Source of the DNA: PMG-095 sp966250485
Lineage (GTDB): Bacteria > Myxococcota_A > Polyangia > Polyangiales > Polyangiaceae
Reading direction: 5' to 3'
Assembly: GCA_966250485.1 (NCBI GenBank)
Contig: CBINHN010000023.1
Coordinates: forward strand, 36,810-100,809
DNA length: 64,000 nucleotides
Made by a program: the position numbers and the translations under genes. Under the pieces are notes generated by a model that saw nothing but the letters and a program-made list of their open reading frames with translations, was not told where the DNA came from and searched no databases. Shown here piece after piece: positions 53,301 to 60,862 of this stretch (positions are counted from its first letter, which is position 1; every line of letters begins with the position of its first letter).

Positions 53301-54179
53301 CTCTAGCGTCAGCGGCACGGACAAACGTTCGAAATCGTGCCGCGAGTAGCTCTCGTGAGTCAGCACTTCCTGGCCGTTCCAGAACACGCGCAGCGCGCCG
53401 CCGCTGCCGAGCCAAGCGCTGATCTTGCGCGCGGCCTTGGCCTTCTCAGCGCTCACGAAGCTCGCGGCGAACGCGCAGATCTTGCTCTCCGGGCGGACCA
53501 GCGAGCCGAGATCGAAGAAGCCGTACGGAAATGCGTCGGGCACCGCGCGCCAGCGCACGGCGCGCTCTTTGCCCGTGTAGGCCTTCGTCGACGCGAGCGG
53601 CGTGGTCAGGTCGAGCTCGGGCCCGTGCGTGGCGGCGAGGCCGGTCTTCCCCTCGTTGTCGAAGGGACCCACCACCAGCCAATGATCGACGTAGCCGAGC
53701 GCGCGCAGCTGATCGCGCGCGGCGCGCAGATCGCCGCGGCGCAAGCGCGCGTAGGCTCGCAACGTCCCCGCATACGCGCGGGCGCTGGGCGTCAGGCGCG
53801 TCGATTCGGCCGCGACGAGCAGCGCCTGCTCCACGTGCATGGGATCGGCGCGGTCCCAGGTATCCCACACGCGGCGCAGCGCCGCGTACGCTTCCGGCCC
53901 TCGAGCGCGATCCAGCTCCGTGAGCGCGCGGCTGAGGTCGGGATTAAACTGAGCGGCGGCGAGGCCGCTGGTGGAGAGCAGAGCGAGCGTGAGCAGCGCA
54001 GCGACGGACGCGAACACATGCCGCAGACGTTGCCGGGCGCTTCGCGCGGTTGCTCTTGGACGAGGGCGCAGTGCTCGACCGCCGTCACTCCCGGCGAAAG
54101 CGCTGGCCCGCTGCTCTGAAACTGAGGATTCGGCGAATTTCTTCGATTGGTCCGCCGCGCGGTTGCCGTTCACCGTCAT
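50334..54179 (-). CDS. Giant DUF3857/transglutaminase-like exported TPR protein, active site intact
   Basis: A 1281-residue protein. The ATG at 54179 (MTVNGNRAADQSKKF) precedes a ~45-residue basic segment and a membrane/signal helix (VFASVAALLTLALLSTSGLAAAQ). A GPF-containing beta domain (VVGPFDNEGKTGL) lies at ~180-330, followed by TPR-like helical repeats (~350-690), a DUF3857-like sandwich and a transglutaminase-core domain. The catalytic motif WGDCKDKATALVTLLREAG has its Cys at ~974, with FDHAIAYV (His) and YLDGTAEH (Asp) completing the triad. It belongs to the DUF3857/transglutaminase family found in Bacteroidetes and myxobacteria. It is first in a two-gene operon with the degenerate paralogue. 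Confidence 0.87.
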   Translation of the reverse strand: MTVNGNRAADQSKKFAESSVSEQRASAFAGSDGGRALRPRPRATARSARQRLRHVFASVAALLTLALLSTSGLAAAQFNPDLSRALTELDRARGPEAYAALRRVWDTWDRADPMHVEQALLVAAESTRLTPSARAYAGTLRAYARLRRGDLRAARDQLRALGYVDHWLVVGPFDNEGKTGLAATHGPELDLTTPLASTKAYTGKERAVRWRAVPDAFPYGFFDLGSLVRPESKICAFAASFVSAEKAKAARKISAWLGSGGALRVFWNGQEVLTHESYSRHDFERLSVPLTLEPGPNLLVVKACGDERAPTISVRMAGPDGKPDTSLSFSNDLGNAEAAAATAARLASSKPKPRKLEGDGPVQIFERLTARANASAADIAAYARYLEETDGDDPALHRARDLARRAAEREPTIERLLLAGKLAEDRNQAGEWIAKAEKLADASGKPQRDVLLARGWHRRHGPNLREALPYFERVLELDATNVDALRGWLELYNLAGLPRTALAKIEAAVEQSPSSVGLLGLYAAQLRTLGRSTEAAEVEARYHGLRFDDSSYINARIDLALSRRDSAGAQHWAERLVATQPFDPWALGVAARAYQRLGQPERAIASHRQALALAPEDVGTLRALADLQGETGHKGEQLNLLREVLRIRPQAKDVREYVENREPEKPRPDEAYAWKPDKFLYLRHAPAAGENRRTLRDLTVNTVFQNGLSSQFRQVVFQPLTDAAAAQARQYGFGYEADRQVVQLRGAKVYRKNGKIDEAVEWGESPVDDPSIAMYTSARGFFVELPRLDAGDVVELRYRIDDVTPRNDFNDYFGDINTMGGADNKSNVEYVLITPSSRKIYIDAQVAGLEQSTSTSGASTIHRFFAKEVPRVQPEPQMPPASEVLPFIHVSTYHSWKDLGRWYWGLVKDQFDLDDETRAQLQKVLKGKTSEVDKVAAIYDWVTKSTRYVALEFGIYGYKPRRCVQTLARGWGDCKDKATALVTLLREAGVPATIVVLRTQMRGDFRSKLPSFAPFDHAIAYVPSLNLYLDGTAEHTGIYELPRMDLGALGLLVNAGDAQLVRLPEADPDKNFVRRSVRARLAASGEAKLDLEYTTGGFVSAEWRRRYHAVSTQRDRINSDLGSEFPGFEIAPGAAGITTTNLDDATVPVRIQVHGSAATFARHEGSDLSMSVTSNLRLTPTFASLSSRTQDVVTLGFSTTEDVVSVELPPGAQVVSQPESKQGDSPFGSYSVEVSNEKGSVVVKSRVAVKVSRVKPKDYEAWKRFCEQADRALSPRLVVRP

Positions 54180-54496
54180 CGGGTAGCTTCGGGTGGCGTG
54201 AGGCGCAAGTGCGGCTCTCCTTGCGAGCGGATCTCGCCCGCCCGGGAACAGCCAGCGGGCCGAGAAAAAACCCACTATTCCCGACGTCGCGCTCGGTGCG
54301 AAACTGGGCCGCCTCTCTCGCGAAGGACGCAACGTGCGCTGGCGGGATGGGGCTTGCTGGCCAGCAAGCGGTCATATAGAAGTGTTGAACGTTACGAAGT
54401 ATTTGAGGAACGGACTGCGCGTGTCGCTTAAGCTCGCAAGCCCCCAATCAGTGGGAGGCGCGGAGAGTCGGAGTCCGGGCTCTCTCGGAGGCTCGA
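54180..54496. other. Divergent control region between the transglutaminase operon and mglBA
   Basis: A 317-nt gap without a convincing gene. It holds a perfect 18-bp palindrome (54352-54369) and TATAGA at 54375-54380, which could be a -10 for mglB ~115 nt upstream of its start. AT content rises around 54370-54410. Confidence 0.5.
54352..54369. promoter_or_regulatory. Perfect 18-bp palindrome upstream of mglB
   Basis: GCTTGCTGGCCAGCAAGC reads identically on both strands. It lies 127 nt from the mglB start and immediately upstream of TATAGA (54375-54380), a position suited to a dimeric regulator. It could also be a hairpin in an RNA. Confidence 0.45.
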
Positions 54497-54979
54497 ATGG
54501 TTAACCCCCAGATGGTGATGTACGAAGAGGAGTTCAACCAGATCCAAGCGGTCGTGGATCGCCTGGTGAGGGAAGCGAACGCCAAGGTCGTCTTCATCGT
54601 CGATAAAAACGGCCAGCTCATCGCAGCGAGCGGTGAGGTCGAGAACATCGACACCACCTCGCTGGCGTCGCTCACCGCGGGCAACATCGCCGCGACCGGC
54701 GGCATCGCGAAGTTGCTGCGGGAGAACGAGTTCGCGACGCAGTTCCACGAAGGGGAACGCGCCAACATCCACATTCAGCTCGTCGGGAACCGCGTCATCC
54801 TCGTGGTGATCTTCGACTCGAAATCGAGCCTCGGGCTGGTGCGCTTGCGCGTGCGCAAGGCCAGCGACGAGCTCAACCGCATCTTCGAGGCGCTGCTCAG
54901 CAAGGTGCAGGAGCCCGGCAGCGACTCACCGTTCGCCGAGATCACGGACGAGGACATCGACAACCTGTTCAACGACTGA
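54497..54979 (+). CDS. mglB: MglB, roadblock/LC7-domain GAP for MglA
   Basis: A 160-residue protein matching MglB. The roadblock/LC7 fold runs from QIQAVVDRLVREANAKVVFIVDKNGQLIAASGE through IDTTSLASLTAGNIAATGGIAKLL and ANIHIQLVGNRVILVVIFDSKSSLGLVRLRV. In Myxococcus the MglB dimer stimulates MglA GTP hydrolysis and acts as guanine exchange factor at the lagging pole, setting front-rear polarity for gliding and twitching. The acidic C-terminus (EITDEDIDNLFND) is the family's tail that contacts MglA. GGAGG lies 5 nt before the ATG. It forms an operon with mglA (11 nt gap), as in Myxococcus. Confidence 0.96.
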   Translation: MVNPQMVMYEEEFNQIQAVVDRLVREANAKVVFIVDKNGQLIAASGEVENIDTTSLASLTAGNIAATGGIAKLLRENEFATQFHEGERANIHIQLVGNRVILVVIFDSKSSLGLVRLRVRKASDELNRIFEALLSKVQEPGSDSPFAEITDEDIDNLFND

Positions 54980-54990
54980 GGCGCCGGGCG

Positions 54991-55578
54991 ATGAGCTTCA
55001 TCAACTACATGGCCCGGGAGATCAACTGTAAGATCGTCTACTACGGCCCTGGCCTCTGCGGAAAAACGACGAACCTGCAGTACATCTACGAGCGCACGAA
55101 CCCGGACGCGAAGGGCAAGATGATCAGCCTCGCGACCGAGACGGAGCGCACGCTGTTCTTCGACTTCTTGCCGCTCTCGCTCGGTGAGATCCGCGGCTTC
55201 AAGACGCGCTTTCACTTGTACACGGTGCCCGGCCAGGTCTTTTACGACGCCAGCCGCAAGCTGATCCTGAAGGGTGTGGACGGCGTGATCTTCGTCGCCG
55301 ACTCGCAGATTGAACGCTTGGAAGCGAACCAGGAGAGCGTGGAGAACCTGCGCACCAACCTGGCCGAGCAGGGCTACTCGCTGGAGAAGCTCCCGTACGT
55401 CATCCAGTACAACAAGCGGGATTTGCCGAACGTGGTGCCCGTGGAAGAGCTGCGCCAGCTGCTCAACCCGATGAACGTGCCGGATTTCGAGGCCAACGCG
55501 CGCGCGGGCACCGGGGTGTTCGACACGCTGAAGGCCGTCAGCAAGCTGGTCTTGAACGAGCTCCGCCGCGGCGGCTGA
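54991..55578 (+). CDS. mglA: MglA, Ras-like gliding-polarity GTPase
   Basis: A 195-residue small GTPase, the same length as M. xanthus MglA. The P-loop GPGLCGKTTN has Gly21, Lys25 and Thr26. The switch/G3 region TVPGQ places Thr78 and Gln82 at the same positions as in M. xanthus, and Arg53 (TERT) is the intrinsic arginine finger. The G4 base motif is NKRD at 141-144. GTP-bound MglA recruits the gliding machinery and type IV pilus proteins at the leading pole; MglB restricts it at the opposite pole. Located directly downstream of mglB and followed by recX after 12 nt. Confidence 0.97.
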   Translation: MSFINYMAREINCKIVYYGPGLCGKTTNLQYIYERTNPDAKGKMISLATETERTLFFDFLPLSLGEIRGFKTRFHLYTVPGQVFYDASRKLILKGVDGVIFVADSQIERLEANQESVENLRTNLAEQGYSLEKLPYVIQYNKRDLPNVVPVEELRQLLNPMNVPDFEANARAGTGVFDTLKAVSKLVLNELRRGG

Positions 55579-55590
55579 ACCCCGCGAGGC

Positions 55591-56187
55591 ATGGCGACGC
55601 GCCGTTCGCGAGCCACGCGCGATGAAGACGCCGCCAGCGGCGGCCAGCGCCGGCGCGCGCCCGAGCGGCGCCCCGTCACGGCGGAGGCGTTGGCCGAGGT
55701 CGCGATCGCATACCTGAACCGCTACGCGGCGACGCGCGAGCAGCTCTCGCGCCGGCTCGAGGCTTGGGTGCTGCGCCGCGGAGAGCCGCCGGACGTCGGC
55801 GCGGCGCGGCCGCTCATCGCCGCGCTGCTCGCCCGCTATGAGAGCTCCGGCTTGCTCGACGACGCGCGCCTCGCCGCGCACGCGACGGAGCTGTTCCGAG
55901 CGCGCGGCGGCTCGAGCCGTAAAATCGCGGCGCGCCTCTCGAGCCGCGGCGTCCCTTCGAGCGTCATCCAAGACGTGCTCGCCGCAGAGCGACGCGAGAC
56001 GCCGCAGCCCGATCTGGCCGCTGCACGCGCGCTCGTCGCCAAGCGCCGCCTGGGTGCGCTGCGACCGCTGGCGGAGCGCGCGCCGAACCGGCGCCGCGAT
56101 CTCGCCGTGCTGGCGCGCGCGGGCTTCGATTTCGACACGGCCGTGCGCGCGCTGGGGCCCGGGCGCGATGACGGCGACGAGTTCTGA
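55591..56187 (+). CDS. recX: RecX-family regulatory protein
   Basis: A 198-residue RecX-like protein. The N-terminal ~35 residues are basic and low-complexity. The three-helix RecX repeats follow: ALAEVAIAYLNRYAATREQLSRRLEAWVLRRG, then a second (ARYESSGLLDDARLAAHATELFRARGGSSRKIAARLSSRGV), then ALVAKRRLGALRPL. RecX binds RecA and modulates filament assembly in recombination and SOS. Normally it lies beside recA; here it is placed 12 nt after mglA, so it may be co-transcribed with the motility genes. The start MATRRSRATR is preceded by GAGG. Confidence 0.85.
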   Translation: MATRRSRATRDEDAASGGQRRRAPERRPVTAEALAEVAIAYLNRYAATREQLSRRLEAWVLRRGEPPDVGAARPLIAALLARYESSGLLDDARLAAHATELFRARGGSSRKIAARLSSRGVPSSVIQDVLAAERRETPQPDLAAARALVAKRRLGALRPLAERAPNRRRDLAVLARAGFDFDTAVRALGPGRDDGDEF

Positions 56188-56215
56188 ACGAGCCGTCCGC
56201 TTCAGCGCATCACGG

Positions 56216-57253
56216 TCACGCGCGCCGCGTGCGCCCGCGGCGGCGAAGCGCCGTGCCCAGCAACAGCGCGGCGAACAGCGCCGCGGCTGAGCTCCGCCGG
56301 TTGCGTCCGGTCGCCGCGTAGCTGCAGCCCGCTTCGGTCGCGTCGGGCGGCGCTGCAGCGCCTGCGCCGCCACCGCTCACGGCGCTGCTGCCGCCGCTCA
56401 GCGCGCTGCTGCCGCCGCTCAGCGCGCTGCTACCGCCGCTGCCCGGCGCCCCGCCGCTATTCAGCGCGCCGCCGCTCGCGTCGACGCTGCCGCCGGCTGC
56501 GGTCGCGCCGCCGCTGCTCAGCGCGCCGCCAGTGTTCGCTGCGCCGCTCGCGCCGCCAATGACGATCACGCTGCCGCCCGCGCTCATCATTGCGCCGCCG
56601 TTGCTGCCCGCTGAGCCGCTGCCGCTCTGTGCGCCGGTGCCGCCGTTCTGCGCGCCGCTGCTGCCCGCTGAGCCGCCGCCGCTCTGCCCGCCGTTGCCGC
56701 CGCCGCTCATTGGGTCGCCTTTGATCGAGATGTCCGCGCAGTGGTAGTAAAAGCACGGCTTCGGGTGCTCAGACATGAACTCGATGACCTGCAACGTGCA
56801 CTTGTCGCACGTGACGTCGCTCGGGAGCGTCACCTGAAAGGATTGCGGTCCCTCGAACGCGGAGGTGTGCTGCAGCATGCCATCCGCCAGCACGGGGAAG
56901 GCGGGATTTTTTTGGATCTCAGCGCTGCCGCAGGTGTTGTCCGGCGTCACGACGGGCTCCTTCGGCAGCTCGGCGCGATCGCTCAGCGCCAGCGCGACGC
57001 GGTAGTGCCCCGGATGCGTGACGGTCTCTTTGATCGTGATGGTGATCGTCTCACCGGGCTTGAACGCGGTGACTACGCCCGTCGGCATCGAGCCGCCGCA
57101 GGGTCCGTTCTTCTGCGGATCTCCCTGGTCATCTTGTTGCGACCAGGCCGGCGGCGCATCGAGATGAAAATGCGCGTGCGCCGGCGCTGCGCCGAACAAG
57201 CCGAAGCCGAGCGTGAGAAGAGCGATTGCCGAGCGCTGCATTGCGATGCCCAT
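56216..57253 (-). CDS. SCE4755-type polysaccharide monooxygenase-like secreted protein with MYXO-CTERM-like sorting tail
   Basis: A 345-residue exported protein. The signal peptide (MQRSAIALLTLGFGLFGAAPAHA) should cleave before His28, leaving an N-terminal His-Phe-His, the start of a histidine-brace copper site as in lytic polysaccharide monooxygenases. A second His is in THPGHYRVAL, with paired Cys (NTCGSAE, VTCDKCTLQ, CFYYHCADI). A Gly/Ser/Ala repeat linker (~190-300) leads to a MYXO-CTERM-like end: GCSYAATG, a hydrophobic helix and Arg-rich RRRGRTRRA. ATG 57253 (MGIAMQRS) has GAAGG upstream. The family is named for a Sorangium protein; copper oxidase activity is inferred, not shown. Confidence 0.82.
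   Translation of the reverse strand: MGIAMQRSAIALLTLGFGLFGAAPAHAHFHLDAPPAWSQQDDQGDPQKNGPCGGSMPTGVVTAFKPGETITITIKETVTHPGHYRVALALSDRAELPKEPVVTPDNTCGSAEIQKNPAFPVLADGMLQHTSAFEGPQSFQVTLPSDVTCDKCTLQVIEFMSEHPKPCFYYHCADISIKGDPMSGGGNGGQSGGGSAGSSGAQNGGTGAQSGSGSAGSNGGAMMSAGGSVIVIGGASGAANTGGALSSGGATAAGGSVDASGGALNSGGAPGSGGSSALSGGSSALSGGSSAVSGGGAGAAAPPDATEAGCSYAATGRNRRSSAAALFAALLLGTALRRRGRTRRA
56374..56436. repeat. 21-bp tandem repeat (three copies) encoding SxLSGGS-type linker
   Basis: Units at 56374-56394, 56395-56415 and 56416-56436 differ at only a few positions and encode seven-residue repeats rich in Ser, Ala, Leu and Gly within the linker of the monooxygenase-like protein. Confidence 0.8.
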
Positions 57254-57446
57254 CGAGACCTTCACCTGGCGAACGCAGCAGCGTTCGCGTCGCAGTAACA
57301 TAGCGAGCACGCGCGCTGCGAGCCACAGAGAGCGCTTCTTGCGTCCCTGCGGCATTCTTTGCGTTGCGCCGGAACCTCGCGACGTCACCGGCATTGGACG
57401 TGTTTGTCAGCGTCTTCGCTGCTCTTATCGATAGCAGCCCGCGGCG

Positions 57447-57464
57447 TCGCTGTTGCAACAGCGA
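57447..57464. promoter_or_regulatory. Perfect 18-bp palindrome in the monooxygenase/RHS intergenic region
   Basis: TCGCTGTTGCAACAGCGA reads identically on both strands, with an AT-rich centre typical of dimeric regulator sites. It lies 119 nt upstream of the RHS start and 194 nt upstream of the divergent gene. Confidence 0.45.
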
Positions 57465-57480
57465 GATGCGACAATCAAGA

Positions 57481-57508
57481 GCGACAGCGGCGCGCTCGGC
57501 GCTGTCGC
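57481..57508. other. Hairpin upstream of the RHS gene
   Basis: GCGACAGCG (57481-57489) and CGCTGTCGC (57500-57508) form a perfect 9-bp stem with a 10-nt loop, ending 74 nt before the RHS start. It may be part of an mRNA leader or an operator; no function assigned. Confidence 0.4.
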
Positions 57509-57582
57509 GGACGGTCCCGTTGCGCCCGAACGCACGAGGCAGTAACGTCGGGCCAGTGTGGTGGTGCTGAAGTGGGGTTCGT

Positions 57583-60500
57583 GTGACGTTTAGAATCCGA
57601 GAAGAGCAGAGCGGTGCGCTCCGCTGCGCCCAAGTTGCGCGCGATCTCTCGGCGTTGCTCGAGAGCAGGGGTTACAGCGCTCGCTTCGACCAGCGTACGC
57701 GCGTGCTCTCCGCGCAGGACGCGGCGGGTCATGTCTCTCGTTATCAACTGACCGCCGCCGGCAAGCTCGAGGCGTACGTCAGCGCGGCCGGGCGCCTGTC
57801 GCGCTTCCAGCTGGACGATCACGGCCGCGTTACCGACCTGGTCGAGCCCTCGGGTCGCCGCACGCACGTGGAGTACGACGCCGAGGGCGCCCCAGCGCTC
57901 TTCGTGCGCGACGAGCGCGTCCTGGCCCGCTTCACGTGGAATCAAGATCGCAGCGAGAACCACGCCGAGTTCTGGGATGGAACCCACGCCCGCGCCGTGT
58001 ACTCCAAGACGGGGCGACCGCTCGAGTTCACGAATCGGCTCAATCACAGCGACTCCTTTGCGTACGATGCGTCGGGGCGTTTGACCGCGCTGCTCGACGG
58101 CGCGCGTCAGAGCACACGCTTCGAGTACGACGAGCAGAGCCAGCCGCAGAGCACCCATTACTCGGACGGTCGCGTCGAGCGCGCGCGGCACACCACGTCC
58201 GACACCGTTCAGCTCGAGCTCGACTCGCGACCCGTGTTCGAGAAGCAGCTCGACGCGGCAGGCCGCCCGCTCGCGGTTCGCTACGCGGACGGCGCCGAGT
58301 ACTCCTTCACCTATGACGACGCCGGGCGGCTCCTCAGCGCCACCGGCCCGGACGCTGCGAGCGCGTACGTCTACGCGGCGGACGGCAAGCTCAGCAGCGA
58401 AACCAGCGGCGAGCAGCGCTTCCAGTTCGAGTACGACGCGCTCGGCCTGCTCGCCGCGCAGATTTACCCGGACGGCAGCCGCGCGGAGTTCAGCTACGAT
58501 CCCGACCGACGCCTGGCGCAGGTGCGTTGGGGCGAGCTCAGCATCGCCATCAGCTACGACGCCCAGGATCGGCGCCGCACGCTCACGACGCCCAGCTTGC
58601 GCAGCGACTTCGAGCTGCACAAAAGCGGGCGGATCAGCCGCGCTTGCGTGGTCAATCGTCGCACGAACGAGCCGCGCTTCGAGACTCAGTACCGCTACGA
58701 CGAGCAGAACCGACTCGTGTCGCAGACCGACAGTGAGCTCGGCGCGCGGCGCTACAGCTACGACGCGGAGTCGCAGCTGCTTGGCGTCTCCACGCGCGCC
58801 GAGCACTGGCGTGAGACCTTCAGCTACGACGCCGCCGGCAACCGCACGCAGGCCAGCGGGCGCGCGCTGCAGGTGCTGCCCGGCAATCGCATCGCGGCGC
58901 AGGGGAGCTGGATTTGTCGCTACGACGAGCGCGGCAACCTGATCGAGTTCAGCGGCGACGGGCTGCGCTACGAGCTGAGCTACGACCTCAAGAATCAGCT
59001 CGTCGAAGCGCGCGGGCCGGCGGGCGTCACCACCTTCAAATATGACGCGCTGGGTCGCCGCATCGAGAAGCGCTCCGCCGAGCGCACCACCCGCTTCGTC
59101 TGGTCCGGTGAGCTGCTCACGCGCGAGATCATCACCACCCAAGAGGGTGAGACGATCCGCGACTACCTGTACCGCCCCGGCAGCTATGAGCCGCTCGCGC
59201 TGCGCGTCGACGGGCGCTACTACTACTATCACAACGATCACCAGGGCACGCCGCAGCGCTTGACCGACGAGCGCGGAGAGCTGGTCTGGTCCGCGGACTA
59301 CCTCGCGTTCGGCTACGCGCGCGTCACCGTCGCGCAGGTCGAGAACCCATTGCGCTTCTTGGGCCAGTACGCCGACGAAGAGACCGGGCTCCACTACAAC
59401 CGCTTTCGCTATTACAGCCCGGCGCTCGGGCGCTACGTCAGCGTCGATCCCGTGAGCCTGCTCGGCGGGCACAACCTCTACGTATTCGCCAAGAACGACC
59501 CGCTCAATCAGTCCGACCCGCTCGGCTTGTTTTCTTGGGGCGCCGTGGCTGCGGCAGCGGGCGCGATGGTCGCCGCGGCGGCCGTCGTGGTGCTCGCGCC
59601 TGCGGCCGTGCCCATCATGCTGGCGGTCGTGGGCGGTGCAGCGCTGGGCGTCGCGCTCGGCGTCGGCATCGCGGAAGCGACGAGCATCGAGCATTTCTGT
59701 TTACCGTGCTTCATGAAGGGCGCGGCCGACGCGTTTCCCACGGCGTTCGGCCTGGGCTTCGGCATCGCGGCCATCGCCGCGGTGTGTCCACCGCTCGGGG
59801 CCGTGTTGGCCGTCGGCGCTGCCGCATACGGCACCTACGCCATCCTCGATGAGTACTTCGGCTGGTCGAGCGGGAAGCCGTTCGATCAAATGACGGACGA
59901 CGAGAAGAGCCAAGCGCTGGGTGGCTTGGTCGGTGGCACCGCGGGCGGCGTCTTGGGCGGACTCGCGGGCGGCGCCTTCGGCAAAGGCTTGGCGGAGGGA
60001 CTCGCCGAGCCGAAGGGTCCGCCGCCCGAAGTAGAAATGACGCGCGGTCCGCCGCCGGAGGCCGGAAAACAGCCGCCCGAGGCCATTCATCGCGAGAACA
60101 TCGGCAAGAACCTGCCGCCCGACGAGGCCGCGCGCGCCATGGACGAGCGCACGCGCGCGCTCGCCGAGAGGGACGCCGCGGAGACGCGCGCGGCTCAGGA
60201 AGCGCGCCAGGCGCGCGACGCCGAGCGCGTCGCCGACAAAGCCGCGCTCGATGAGGCGCGCAGCGACGCGCTCGAGAAAGGCAAGCGCGTGGGTCGACTC
60301 AAGCAAGATCCCAACGCCACGCCCGAACAAATCGAGCAAGCCAAGCGCGACGCGCAAGAGGCACGCGCCAATCAAAAGGCCCTGGAAGACGACTACAAAC
60401 TTCGGGAGCAGGCGCGCAAGGAAGCGGAGCGCCTCGACGCCAGCCAGAACCACAACGGCAAAGTCTATGAGCCGGCGTACGATCCCGAGACCGGAGAAAT

Positions 60501-60849
60501 GGTCGTGGCCAATCAAGGCGACGTACCCGCCGGCGAGAGCATCCTCCGGCCTGCGGAGAGCCTCTCGGAGGCGACGCGGCCGGGACACTGTGCCATGCCG
60601 CGCGCGGCGGGTATCCTGGCGGACGACGCTGCGGCGGCGGGTAACCCGCGGCCCAATATTCAGACCACGGACGGCGGATACACAGTCAGAAACGGCGAGG
60701 TTCACCCCATCGACGCTTGTGCCAACTGCCAAGCCATCCGCTCCGTGCCGGAGAACCAAATCGAGACCGTATCGCCGGAACCGCCCCCGCCACGGCCCGT
60801 GATGCCGATGCCGGGCTCGGACGAGCAGGACTCAGACCAGCAGTACTAG
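57583..60849 (+). CDS. RHS-repeat polymorphic toxin-like protein with C-terminal YwqJ-deaminase-like domain
   Basis: A 1088-residue protein starting at GTG. Residues ~1-640 are RHS/YD repeats (YDERGNLIEF, YDALGRRIEKR) and end in the RHS core signature GLHYNRFRYYSPALGRYVSVDPVSLLGGHNLYVFAKNDPLNQSDPLGL. Two hydrophobic segments follow (~650-770), then a charged Ala/Arg/Glu helical stretch (~810-960). The C-terminal ~90 residues carry GHCAMPRA (His1002, Cys1003) and DACANCQA (Cys1046, Cys1049), like the HxE/CxxC zinc motifs of YwqJ-type deaminase toxins, but the expected Glu is Met1005. There is no signal peptide, PAAR or VgrG; export is unknown. The SUKH-3-like gene follows 13 nt later. Confidence 0.88.
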   Translation: MTFRIREEQSGALRCAQVARDLSALLESRGYSARFDQRTRVLSAQDAAGHVSRYQLTAAGKLEAYVSAAGRLSRFQLDDHGRVTDLVEPSGRRTHVEYDAEGAPALFVRDERVLARFTWNQDRSENHAEFWDGTHARAVYSKTGRPLEFTNRLNHSDSFAYDASGRLTALLDGARQSTRFEYDEQSQPQSTHYSDGRVERARHTTSDTVQLELDSRPVFEKQLDAAGRPLAVRYADGAEYSFTYDDAGRLLSATGPDAASAYVYAADGKLSSETSGEQRFQFEYDALGLLAAQIYPDGSRAEFSYDPDRRLAQVRWGELSIAISYDAQDRRRTLTTPSLRSDFELHKSGRISRACVVNRRTNEPRFETQYRYDEQNRLVSQTDSELGARRYSYDAESQLLGVSTRAEHWRETFSYDAAGNRTQASGRALQVLPGNRIAAQGSWICRYDERGNLIEFSGDGLRYELSYDLKNQLVEARGPAGVTTFKYDALGRRIEKRSAERTTRFVWSGELLTREIITTQEGETIRDYLYRPGSYEPLALRVDGRYYYYHNDHQGTPQRLTDERGELVWSADYLAFGYARVTVAQVENPLRFLGQYADEETGLHYNRFRYYSPALGRYVSVDPVSLLGGHNLYVFAKNDPLNQSDPLGLFSWGAVAAAAGAMVAAAAVVVLAPAAVPIMLAVVGGAALGVALGVGIAEATSIEHFCLPCFMKGAADAFPTAFGLGFGIAAIAAVCPPLGAVLAVGAAAYGTYAILDEYFGWSSGKPFDQMTDDEKSQALGGLVGGTAGGVLGGLAGGAFGKGLAEGLAEPKGPPPEVEMTRGPPPEAGKQPPEAIHRENIGKNLPPDEAARAMDERTRALAERDAAETRAAQEARQARDAERVADKAALDEARSDALEKGKRVGRLKQDPNATPEQIEQAKRDAQEARANQKALEDDYKLREQARKEAERLDASQNHNGKVYEPAYDPETGEMVVANQGDVPAGESILRPAESLSEATRPGHCAMPRAAGILADDAAAAGNPRPNIQTTDGGYTVRNGEVHPIDACANCQAIRSVPENQIETVSPEPPPPRPVMPMPGSDEQDSDQQY

Positions 60850-60862
60850 AAATGAACCGATC

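Larger units (their letters stand above)
57254..57582. other. Divergent intergenic region with palindrome and hairpin
   Basis: A 329-nt gap between the monooxygenase-like gene and the RHS gene with no convincing gene. It holds an 18-bp perfect palindrome (57447-57464), a 9-bp-stem hairpin (57481-57508) and ATCGAT-centred symmetry near 57430. These are separated by only 16 nt, suggesting a control region. Confidence 0.5.

Noticed and set aside
57475..59694. Long open frame antisense to the RHS gene (about 740 codons)
   Set aside because: It mirrors the RHS gene's codon-position bias, has no recognisable domains and contains no ribosome-binding site; long antisense frames are expected at this GC content.
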